DNA of 32,224 nt from Chara braunii (lineage: Eukaryota; Streptophyta; Charophyceae; Charales; Characeae): assembly GCA_003427395.1 (NCBI GenBank), contig BFEA01000526.1, forward strand, positions 306,486-338,709. Direction: 5' to 3'. The position numbers were made by a program, and so were the translations under genes. The notes below the pieces were generated by a model that ran no database searches, was not told the origin of the DNA, and saw nothing but the letters and a program-made list of their open reading frames with translations. Positions 1 through 8,612 of the stretch are shown in pieces; position 1 is the first letter of the stretch, and every line of letters begins with the position of its first letter.

Positions 1-1398
1 ACCGATCGATCACGCCGGATCCACGGCCCACCGCGTTGTTATGTAGCGATGGTGCCCTCGTTGGTTACGCAACGATAAGCAATTCTTCCTATCTGGACAC
101 CCGGAAAAGGGTCCTGACTCTCGACCTAATTGACCCCACTGACCTCCCCTCCAGCTAAACCTCTCCGGGTGGCCGACCCTTCAAGACTTAACCTTCGGTA
201 AGTCATGGTCCCGCTGCCAGGTTGTACCGGTCAGCGGCCCTCGCTGAGAGTTAGGTTTTACAGTTCTAGCGATGCTAAGTATAGCCCCTTAGCCTGGCCT
301 CACAGTACGTCCCTTAGACTAACCTATGTGGTCTGACACTTTATTTCACAACAATAATCAAAGGATCACATACCACCTTCCACAGGACTACGTGAAGGGA
401 TAGCGCCTTTCTCAATAGTCCACCAAAGATTCTCAGTAGTTCCACATGGTCGTGCCTCCCTTGCTCTGATCAAAAGCAGGTAAGGTCACACGTCTTTTAG
501 GGATACTCACAAAACTTTTCAAAGTTCCAACATAACTGCCAGAGGTTTTCATCCTTGATTCTCACAAAGTATCTGGTCTTTCCTCGTCAGACTTTACATA
601 CATGCAAACATTATCATCACTTATAGCAACTCTTCTGAGTGCCCTCATAAACTCCCTCCTGTTAAGAACGTCCAATCGGCCATTGGACTTTCCTCTCTCT
701 TTTGCAATCATACACAAAAAGCACGCAACTTTAGCTGTCATCTTTCCATTTACCATCATTTTATTTGAGCAAAATACATCATGTGATCATTTCCTAAATA
801 ATCTGAAAGCATTCGCTTCTCTTATACTTCCGGCACCACTTGTCAATAGGACAGGGAGGCGCAAGTACAGTGGAAGAAACTGCAGATCAGTTCACCTCAC
901 AGTATTCATCTCATCACACTATCATCCATATGGGCAAGTCCACAAACCGAGAGTGAGTGTGACACACCACACACAACACAGAGACAAAGGTTGAGACTCA
1001 CGTATACACTCAGGACATGGGGTCCCGCACTGTGCAAAGGCTCCTGTCCTTTATAGAACTTAAAATATTATACAAGGAGTTCATGTATCCCATAAGGAAT
1101 CAAGGTAGTCAAGCGTCGAAGTATCGGAACTCGACGGCCGCTCCACACTCATGAGCGTTATTCTATAAGGACATTAACACTCTACATCACATTAAAAAAA
1201 AAAAGGAGAAATCGTCAACGTTATACTCAACGTTATCATATGTACAGAAAAAGGTTCTTAAGTCTATAACACGGCGTAACATCTCACTACTGGCTCAGTC
1301 TACTGATGTACATGGGTCTGATCCAATCCTCCACGTATCTCTCTATATACAAGTAGCCATCAGTCTGAGAGTCAGAGAAATCCCGCATATGTTAGACT
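1..1398 (-). other. Noncoding 3' part of internal region A
   Basis: No convincing gene is present. It lies downstream (minus strand) of the second Gag-like ORF and matches 17749-19150 with only a few percent difference. It contains an LTR-like module at 841-1281, described separately, and a 16-base pyrimidine run near 686-701. The rest of this 3' noncoding segment continues beyond the left edge; its counterpart in unit B shows that it should end at a polypurine tract before an LTR. Confidence 0.6.
841..1281 (-). repeat. LTR-like module with TATA box and PBS-like edge (unit A)
   Basis: On the minus strand this 441-bp stretch starts TGTTACG and ends TTGACA, giving TG...CA ends with a 3-bp inverted repeat. 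A TATAAAG box sits at 1055-1049. Two bases beyond its 3' end, minus-strand 838-826 reads TGGTGCCGGAAGT. This resembles plant tRNA-Leu primer-binding sites as I remember them, with two transitions. It lies about 117 bp after the second Gag-like ORF. It could be a remnant LTR of another element, an internal promoter or chance. No second copy of the module within one period was found by eye. Confidence 0.35.
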
Positions 1399-3705
1399 TT
1401 AGACCTTTCCGGACCTTATCAGAAATTCATATTCCTGATCACTCATGACCTCCAGCAGCTGTCTATTCAACTGCGCCCTTACCCCATCACGAGTCTTAGC
1501 GACTAGGTTTCCATTTCTATCTGTCCATACCCCAGATGACTCCCTGGTACACAATCCATTTGCCTCGTCCTTGAGGCTCTTGGGGCAGTCATCAGATCGA
1601 TGTTTGCCCCTCTTGCAATAGAAGCACTTGCCAAGTTTCTTCTGAGTCATCTTCTCTCTTTCCAGCGAGGGTACAGATGACGGGGTTGTTGAGATCTTGC
1701 TCGTAACCTCCTGCTGTGGGACCCCTGAGGAAGCGGGGCAGGATGCTCTATCATCTGCTGGCATCCCCGACTCCCCAACACGCCCCTCTGGCCCTGACCC
1801 AGTGGCCCAAGATCCCAGTACATCCCGCAAATCTATAGCAATTGGCACCTCCTGAAGCATGGTTGACACCTGACAGTCCCTCAGGTCCACTCTCTGCTCA
1901 GTCCCAACCATGGTCTGGCCCACATTTTCCTTACCCTCCTGCTGTCCCGCAATCTCTTTCCGAAGGGTAGGTGAAACCTCCCCAGCTCTCATTGCCTCAA
2001 CTGGTGGTCCCTCCTGTGGAATTGCTGGCTCATGTTCCAGTGTCAGACCAGCTGGCATACTCCACTCGACCTCTCCGACCTTCGTGCCTTCCTCTGCCAG
2101 TGTCTCTAACGGTTCCAACATCTCCTTGTCGATCAGAGGGATTTCCTCACCATCCTGCTGGTCTGCCTTCTCCATTTCCTTTTCCTTCTTGAAGACCTCC
2201 TCTGCAGGTTGTTCCTTGATTTCGAACCTTTGGACCTCTGTCCAATCCACCACTCTAGTGGGGGCTTGCTGGGCGTACTTGGCTTCGAGGTCTCGAATTC
2301 TTTTCTCCCACTCAGTCTCCTTAACCTGGAAGAAGGTCAGTTGTGCACACAAATAGGCCCTCAGGGCGTCAGTGACCTTGTTAAGGGTCTGGTTGACTTG
2401 TCTGACGGCCTCGTTCTCTGCTGAGGCCTTTTCCACGTCTGCCTTAACTGCCTCCAACTCTTTGCCCTGTCTTTCCAGCTCCTTCTTCAGGTCCTCAGCT
2501 TCTCTTTCTCAGTCCACTCTCTGGCTATATGCCTTTTGTGCCACCTTCGTCAGTCTGTCCCCAATCTTCTGATCTGAGGTCCTTGCTGCAGCGAAGCCTT
2601 CTCTCATCACGCTCCTTAGGTTGAGCAGGTCTGTAGAGACCAACTTAACCCCCATCTCCTGATGTTGTCCACCTGATCTTCCTGTGGCGTCCATTAGCTT
2701 ATCGAAGCCCATCCAGACCTCTGAGAACAGAGGAGGGTCCTCCTCCTGAGTGCAGGTANCCTTTCCTTTTCTGTNCTCCACCTCCTCAGGCGCCNTTCCT
2801 TGCTGCATCCTCTCATGCAGTTCTGCCAGGTTCTTCCTTCGGAGTTGAGTCCTGATCTTCAGCTCTCTTGCTGCCCTCTCTTCTCTGTCCAGCTCCTTTT
2901 CATCAACAGACGGTTCCTCCCTCAGCTCTTGCGTATGCGGCTCGTGAGGGATGTCTGGCTCTGCGTCAGGCATGGGGCCATCCATCTCCCTTTGAGCAGG
3001 TTGTGGAGGTGCATCTGAACCATCNGACNCTTTTGCTCTCTCATGTCGGTGGGACTNGTGTTCCTTCCTCCTTTCCTCCCTCNGAGCCCCTNGTGNCGCG
3101 CCCTGTTCAAAGGTTCCTCTTGCCTCTGTCTCAGATTCCCTTCTCCTTTTTTCCACANCTCTCCTCNCACTTNCCTGACGAGCTGGAGTATAATAGTTCC
3201 ATAGCAGCTTCTTGCAGTGCCCCCACTTCATGGCCGATGCCTCCATGGATCGTACGAAGGGTCTGATATAGTGTCTTACAAACAACAGGAAGNTCCCCAC
3301 TCTCTGCTCTCCTGGGATANAGAGCTCATCCGCATATCGATCATAAGCCCATAAGAACTNCCCCAGATTAGTGGAGTCGAATCGAATGGGTTGTCCATCC
3401 CTTCCCAGTGGTGANGGATGCAAACCCTCCATCCTCCGTCCAAAGTCTTGCCAGCTCAGCTACTCTCTGACCANTTTAGCAATAGGGTCCGCCCACTCGC
3501 CTGTGCCTCGCACCTCTCTCAACATCCTGGTGCTGTCCCATCCAAACTCTCTCGCATGCCNCTCGAACTCCATCAGGAACAGCTCAATGTTCCCTCCCTG
3601 GAAGACTGGAGGTCTGTCCTCTCTCCTGGTCCTCATCTGCGACCTCTGTCGGGTTGCCCCCAAAGGGGTCCCCACTGACTCTGCCCCTCCCCTCCCTCTT
3701 GGCAT
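1399..3705 (-). pseudogene. Second Gag-like ORF downstream of integrase (unit A), interrupted
   Basis: One reading frame from ATG at 3705 to a stop at 1399-1401 (769 codons), broken by TAG at 3460-3462 and TGA at 2509-2511. The N-terminus has a short basic stretch, then a capsid-like block (PPVFQGGNIELFLMEF, many W/F/L) typical of Ty3/gypsy Gag. A long charged, Glu/Lys-rich and probably coiled-coil middle follows. Near residues 694-707 (1626-1585) is a CCHC zinc knuckle with C-x2-C-x4-H-x4-C spacing, then a basic tail. A 3' ORF after integrase is often env-like in plant elements; this one shows no signal peptide or membrane segment and looks like nucleic-acid-binding Gag. About twenty Ns occur between 2759 and 3570. 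Shared stops mean it is probably dead, or read through. Function of a second Gag is unknown. Confidence 0.65.
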
Positions 3706-3728
3706 GGCTGCCCCAAGCGGTATCAAGC

Positions 3729-3760
3729 CTGCACAACAGGGAAGAGGCGAACAGAAGCAC
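3729..3760 (-). promoter_or_regulatory. Possible 3' splice site before the second Gag-like ORF (unit A)
   Basis: The minus strand shows a pyrimidine-rich run ending in TTGTGCAG, with the AG ending at 3729, 24 bases before the ATG at 3705. This is a good plant-type acceptor shape. It would let the 3' ORF be made from a spliced subgenomic RNA, as for env-type ORFs. The match in unit B is near 21450. A donor has not been established; a weak candidate (CAG|GTTAAGT, minus strand at 10769/10768) lies in the leader. This is inference. Confidence 0.35.
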
Positions 3761-3836
3761 ACAGAGGGTAAGCNATGTCAGACAAAACACAACAGGAGAN
3801 AGACATAACCCTCCCACACCTATCTCAACTACCTAC

Positions 3837-3851
3837 CTACACACACACACG
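3837..3851. repeat. Short ACCT/AC microsatellite
   Basis: A short run of ACCTACCT followed by (AC)n lies between integrase and the second Gag-like ORF. It recurs in unit B near 21558-21572. It sits in the spacer just upstream (minus strand) of the possible splice acceptor and has no visible coding role. Confidence 0.6.
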
Positions 3852-3940
3852 NATACATAGCCATACACACATGCAANTCTAACCATAACCTATCACACTA
3901 TTCTACTGAGAGCAGCACCCGAAGTAGCCACTAGATGACT

Positions 3941-5694
3941 CTAAGTGGTGGGATCCNTGCTCACCTCGTCTCGAGCCACNNACTTCTTTAGCCTCGAGCC
4001 TGACACCCAGTCCTTCCATGCCGTCCCGTTCAGCTCTTCGATTTGGTAGGCACCATGTTCACCACATCTGGTGACCCTGTAAGGCTCCAACCACCTCTTA
4101 TCCTACTTCCGCGACCACTGCTTTTCCAGGGACGAGTAATACAACAGCACAACGTCTCCCACCTTGAGAGGCTCCTTTCTTATCCTCGCCATTTTATCCC
4201 ACCTAAGCTTGTCCTAAGTACGGCTGTCCGCGGTCCTACTTGTTGCCTCCTCAATCCTGTCCTCAATAGCGCCGATCTGTTGTGCCCTCAAATCCAACAG
4301 TTCCTCAAAGGTCAGATCAGTCTCGAGGTCCTGTCGCCTCCAGGTTTTCAGGAAGCTTTCGATACGAAACGCCGCGTCCCTGCCGTACCTGACGGTGCAT
4401 AGCCAGTGCTTCTCCTGACGGTGATATTGTCTATGAAGAAAGCGACTCTGAGAAAGTTCGGCCACTGATTGGGTCTGCCGTAAGTCCACTTGGCAAGAAG
4501 ATTCGTGATGGTGCTATGCCCTCTCTCCACAGGTGCATTAGCTTGAGGATGTGCCGCAGTGGTGTATTCAGCGATCACCCCATACTTCCTCAGAAGAGCC
4601 TTTACTTCCACACAGGTGAATTCGGACCCCCTATCCATCACAAACCTGAAAACAAAGGGATAGCGAAGATAATACTCTTCAATGCACTGAGCCAGCATCT
4701 CGCCAGTCTTCGTGCGAATGGCCCTGCCATCCACAAACCCAGAGAGGTTGTCCCGCGCATCGAAGATGAAGTTGTAGCTCCCTATTCCCAACGGCATTGC
4801 TAGCAGGTCCAGGTGTACGACGGCTCCAACCTCACGAACATACCTTGGGTGAAGAGAGGATCGCTCCTGGCATGGTACACAGGACTTACAGTAGTCATCA
4901 ATCATCTGCCCCATGCCATCCCAATAGTACAACTCGTGGATCTTCAGATATGTCGTATCTGCACCTCTGTGGCCACCTGTCGTACCGTCGTGCAGTGCCG
5001 CCATAATGTGAATCTGGCGAGCGACGCCGCAGACTACTCTTTTGAGGTCTCTTCCTTTACTCCTCATGAACAGATGGCCGTCCCTTACCAGAAAACTAGG
5101 CCTCATCTTCAGAACTCGCGTGCAGGCACCCCTTTCCCTCATCTCGCACGAAAGAAGCATGCCGAGTTCAAGGTGTACCCCTTCATATTCTTCTGCTCGA
5201 AAGACTTCTTTAATCTCACCTTCCTCAAAGTCGTCTTCCTCCCTCTCATGGATCACGTTGTCACCTCCTCCCGGCTCTATCTCCTCTTCCTGGTCTACTA
5301 TCGTATTTTTTACCGTCTCTTCCTGAAGCAGTGCATTTGCCAGCAGGTACACCCCATCTATCATCTTCTCGTACTTACCCACTTGTAGCGCCCCACTCTC
5401 AATCGTGAGCAGGTCCTCCTGTAGCTCATACTTGCCTGCTAATGCCAGCTCCATCATCCATTCTACGCCCGGCCTTCCCCAAGAATCTTCTTCAATATAT
5501 GGCTTGAGGACTAAGTTTGGCCATCGTGCATGTCCTGGAGGCGCAAGCCACACAGGTCGCCCAGGAGTAACATAGTGACCCACGGCCAATGCCCAGGAGT
5601 TGATGTGAAGTCTTACATCCTCCTCGCTGTCCAGGAACCCGTCGACTGGCGGAGCATCCTCGATCACTCCTTGATTGTTCTTGTCCCAGTCGAC
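3941..5694 (-). pseudogene. Integrase part of pol (unit A), frameshifted
   Basis: This frame continues RT/RNase H after a TGA at 5695-5697, where an Arg codon (CGA) is the likely original. Counting from 5667, it has a zinc-binding domain (His 226 and 233, Cys 263 and 266) and a DDE core (Asp 287 in VHLDLLAMP, Asp 345 in VMDRGSEF, Glu 381 in NAPVERG; 35 residues lie between the last two, as in retroviral-type integrases). Near 4395 the frame changes, and the C-terminal part runs on in another frame to TAG at 3941-3943 with further TAGs at 4214-4216 and 4103-4105. That part still shows a GDVVLLY-type strand and a WLEPYRV-type block, the usual gypsy C-terminal domain. No chromodomain is seen. 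The same frameshift and TAGs occur in unit B, so they predate the split or were copied. Confidence 0.85.
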
Positions 5695-7284
5695 TCAACT
5701 CAGCCCGTCCGCCCTATTCTTGTTCCCTAGAATTCGCTCCAACTCGAAGTCGAACATCCAGATGTACGTCAGCCATTGGGCAATGGTTGGATCTGAGGGA
5801 GCATAATTCTTCAGAGAACCGGCTAGAGCAGTTGGATCCACCCTTAATAAGAACCTGCTGCCAAAGAGGTAGTTTCTGAAGATCCTCAAGCAGTGGAGGA
5901 CTGCTAAGGTCTCGCGCTTGAACTGTGAGTAGTTTCGTTCAGCGGTGTTAAGCGTTCGAATCTCGAATCTTAGCGGACGCTCCTCTCCATTGAGGTCCTT
6001 CTGAATCAAAACCCCTCCTAAGGTAGTCGGTCCTGCGTCAGTTTCTACGATAAAGGGTCTGGTCATTACAGCAGCATGGTCTGGTACCCCCAGTACCAAA
6101 CCTCCTTCCTCAAACTCCTTCTTCAGGTCCCTTACCACCACCTCCTGCATTTCTCCCCACTCCCAATCTCGGCCTTGACGCACAAGCTTTCGCAGGTGCT
6201 CTGTCTTCACCGCAAACCCCTTAATAAATATTCTCCAAAACCCGCATGTGCCGAGGAAGCTTCTCACTTCTGACATCGTCTCCAACGGGGTTGGCCATTC
6301 GAGAATCTTGTTCGTCTTCTTAGTATCTGGCCGACGACCCCTCTCGTCGCACACAAATCCTAAGATAGTGGTACCACTCATGCAATGTTTGGATTTTTGC
6401 CCACCCGCGGTGAGGTTATGCTCCTTTAACAAGTCCAGGACTTGATATAAGTCTTTCACATTATCCCAGACAAACTGTCTGATTCCCGGCATGACCTCCC
6501 GCTCATCCTTCTTCTTCGACCCTTTTACGGTCAAATCATCAATGTAAGGTTGAGTGATGTGAGGGCTTACTGGCTGCATCGCCCTCACCATGTGCCTCTG
6601 GACCATGGCGACCGCATTCGTCCACCCCTGTGGTGCAACGTTCATGTGGATCAACCCTAGAAGGGTATGCATCGCCGTCATTGGTCTGTCAGATGGGTAT
6701 ACAGGAAACAGGTCATAACCAGAATATAGATCTATCAGAGATATAATGGCCCTCCCTGCACATGCCTCTGAAAGCGCATCTGCGTTAGGGAGACCACCTG
6801 CGTCTCTAACAGTCACAGCATTTAGGCGCTGCAAGTCCTGTACCCACCTCAACGTCCCATTTGGCTTAATAAAACAAAACCAGGAGGATGCATACGGCTC
6901 GCTCGAGTAGTCTGATACATGCATGCGGATCTTCCCATCTAGGTAGTTGACTACCTTTTCCTCATCAGCTGGATTAGGATATCGTGCACCCCGCAAATTC
7001 CACGGCTCATGCGGCACGGTGTGTATCCTAATCATGGGGATTTTATCCACGTCCAGACGTCCTCTCTCGTCATCATTGAAGGCATATGCAGTGTGCTTTC
7101 CTCTTATGATGTCCACCATAAGCTTCTCTTCCTGCGCTGTAAGGAAGCCAGGCTCCCTTATAATCAGCGCCTTCTCGGTCTCCAGATTGATACGACATGG
7201 CATACTCTCANCATTCTCCCGCATCTGGCGTATCAATTCTCTCTTCCNCTCGTAGTATACTTCCTTTTCCTCGGCTACGAGCAC
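5695..7284 (-). CDS. pol: Reverse transcriptase / RNase H part of pol (unit A)
   Basis: An open frame of 529 codons that copies element RNA into DNA and removes the RNA template. Counting from 7284, RT blocks appear in order: LRWVQDLQRLN (about 145-155), LIDLYSGYD (about 183-191, first catalytic Asp), APQGWTNA (about 217-224) and YIDD at 247-250 (6546-6535), the active site. RNase H follows, with Asp 416 in VETDAGP and Glu 458 in FKRETLAV. The frame stays open upstream to about 7400, overlapping the end of the protease frame by roughly 30 bases, so a -1 shift between protease and RT is possible. It ends in a TGA just before integrase, so RT-integrase was probably one polyprotein. Two Ns lie at the N-terminus. 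There is no stop inside RT or most of RNase H, so this is the best preserved domain. Confidence 0.9.
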   Translation of the reverse strand: MLVAEEKEVYYEXKRELIRQMRENXESMPCRINLETEKALIIREPGFLTAQEEKLMVDIIRGKHTAYAFNDDERGRLDVDKIPMIRIHTVPHEPWNLRGARYPNPADEEKVVNYLDGKIRMHVSDYSSEPYASSWFCFIKPNGTLRWVQDLQRLNAVTVRDAGGLPNADALSEACAGRAIISLIDLYSGYDLFPVYPSDRPMTAMHTLLGLIHMNVAPQGWTNAVAMVQRHMVRAMQPVSPHITQPYIDDLTVKGSKKKDEREVMPGIRQFVWDNVKDLYQVLDLLKEHNLTAGGQKSKHCMSGTTILGFVCDERGRRPDTKKTNKILEWPTPLETMSEVRSFLGTCGFWRIFIKGFAVKTEHLRKLVRQGRDWEWGEMQEVVVRDLKKEFEEGGLVLGVPDHAAVMTRPFIVETDAGPTTLGGVLIQKDLNGEERPLRFEIRTLNTAERNYSQFKRETLAVLHCLRIFRNYLFGSRFLLRVDPTALAGSLKNYAPSDPTIAQWLTYIWMFDFELERILGNKNRADGLS

Positions 7285-7373
7285 TGGAACAGGGCGGCAC
7301 TTTTGATCTACCTTTTTGTACCGCCTTTGAGATCCCTGCTTGAGCCCACCTCTAAAAAAGGCCGAGTCGCGCT

Positions 7374-8612
7374 CTAAGGCTGTGCTCCACTCATTCCACC
7401 TACCTTTACGGGCGTCCGATACACTNGTTTCATTTCTCCTGCACCCATTTGCTCCACTACCTTCTCTCTCAAGGCCTCCACAGCCTCGGGGTCAGCCATC
7501 CCATAGGTTGACACTATGTTCATAGCATCGCCTATGTTCGCCAAGCTTAGAGTCANCGCCTCTGGCTCTCTTCTCTCCTCATACTTGCTGGCTTCGATCC
7601 TTAGCNTTTCTTCTTCTGANTCTTCAATCGTGAACGAACCGGGGTTGGGCCGGTTCCTTACGCTCTTGGGTCCTGTGTTCTTGNAAGTGATGACCTCGTA
7701 GTTCCCGCATACGGGGTTACACAGGACGAGGAACATAGTTCCATCGTGTTTGTTGAGGATGACCGTCTCTGTCCCACTTAGGAACGATCTCCCAAGTAGA
7801 ATAGGGTGGTCCAAGTCAGGCATCACAAAGAAGCAGCTTNTTACTTTCANCTTTCCAATTTTCAATATTACTGACNACGCGGTCCCAATGAATATCGATC
7901 GGCTATTGGCCCCCATTAAAACCCCGTTGTCAGAGCGGTCTATTTTCATTCCCGGCNGTACGGCATGTTCCTCCTTTATGAGGTTCATTTCCGCTCCACT
8001 ATCCACCATCGCAGTGCATGTCTTCTCTTTCACCACAACNTCGAGGCAGCCACAGGCGACAGACTTCCAGTCCATCTTAGTACCTGTTTCAGCCCACTCA
8101 GCCTCCTTAGGGATTATAGTCCCTAGTCGCACACTGGCCACCATCTTCCTGGATAGTCGCGCCCTTAGCTCATCCCTAAGCCTAGGCGCTGAGGGTAGTA
8201 CATCCTTCAGGTTCATAAGGTGATTATGACCCTCTAGGATTTTGTCCATTATCTCTTCCACATCGAAGCCTTCTTCCACTCGGACAGCGTACTTCTTCTT
8301 CTTAACTTCTTGTACCTTGTCTATATTAGGCCTGACACCCCTCTTCTTGGCTCTTTGCTCGGCCCTCTCATCCTCTTCCTTCCTAAACATATCATCTTTG
8401 TCATCCTCTCCTTCTGGAACGTCCACTACCTCTTTCTCTCCACTGGGTTCAGGAACATCCTTGGCCGGTACTTCGGGGCTCACCGGCCCTTTAGCCCTCG
8501 TCCTGACAGCGTGCGGTGCCCTCCCCGTCTTGGAGGGTGGCCTATAAGTCATTCCGGACCTTGGCGCTGGGCCCGAAGTCGTGACCAGATCCTCCCTGCG
8601 ACCCTGCACCAA
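7374..8612 (-). CDS. Aspartic protease domain protein (unit A)
   Basis: An open frame of 412 codons whose product would cut the Gag and Pol polyproteins. The first 150 or so residues are charged linker. The catalytic motif is VDSGAEMNLI with Asp at residue 204 (8003-8001). The distal motif ILLGRSF is near residues 271-277. Both match retropepsins. The frame is +1 relative to gag and overlaps its end by 71 bases (8542-8612), and it is -1 to RT, so expression would need frameshifting or reflects indels. About a dozen Ns fall inside and most are at the same sites in unit B, so the two copies are not independent evidence here. Confidence 0.85.
   Translation of the reverse strand: MVQGRREDLVTTSGPAPRSGMTYRPPSKTGRAPHAVRTRAKGPVSPEVPAKDVPEPSGEKEVVDVPEGEDDKDDMFRKEEDERAEQRAKKRGVRPNIDKVQEVKKKKYAVRVEEGFDVEEIMDKILEGHNHLMNLKDVLPSAPRLRDELRARLSRKMVASVRLGTIIPKEAEWAETGTKMDWKSVACGCLXVVVKEKTCTAMVDSGAEMNLIKEEHAVXPGMKIDRSDNGVLMGANSRSIFIGTAXSVILKIGKXKVXSCFFVMPDLDHPILLGRSFLSGTETVILNKHDGTMFLVLCNPVCGNYEVITXKNTGPKSVRNRPNPGSFTIEXSEEEXLRIEASKYEERREPEAXTLSLANIGDAMNIVSTYGMADPEAVEALREKVVEQMGAGEMKXVYRTPVKVGGMSGAQP

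Noticed and set aside
686-701. Polypurine tract candidate (16-base purine run on the minus strand)
   Set aside because: No TG start follows it closely and it lies within the 3' noncoding region, far from any supported LTR edge.
562-759. 65-codon minus ORF, same translation at 18310-18507
   Set aside because: The surrounding DNA is also nearly identical between units, so conservation says nothing; no domain or codon signal was recognised.
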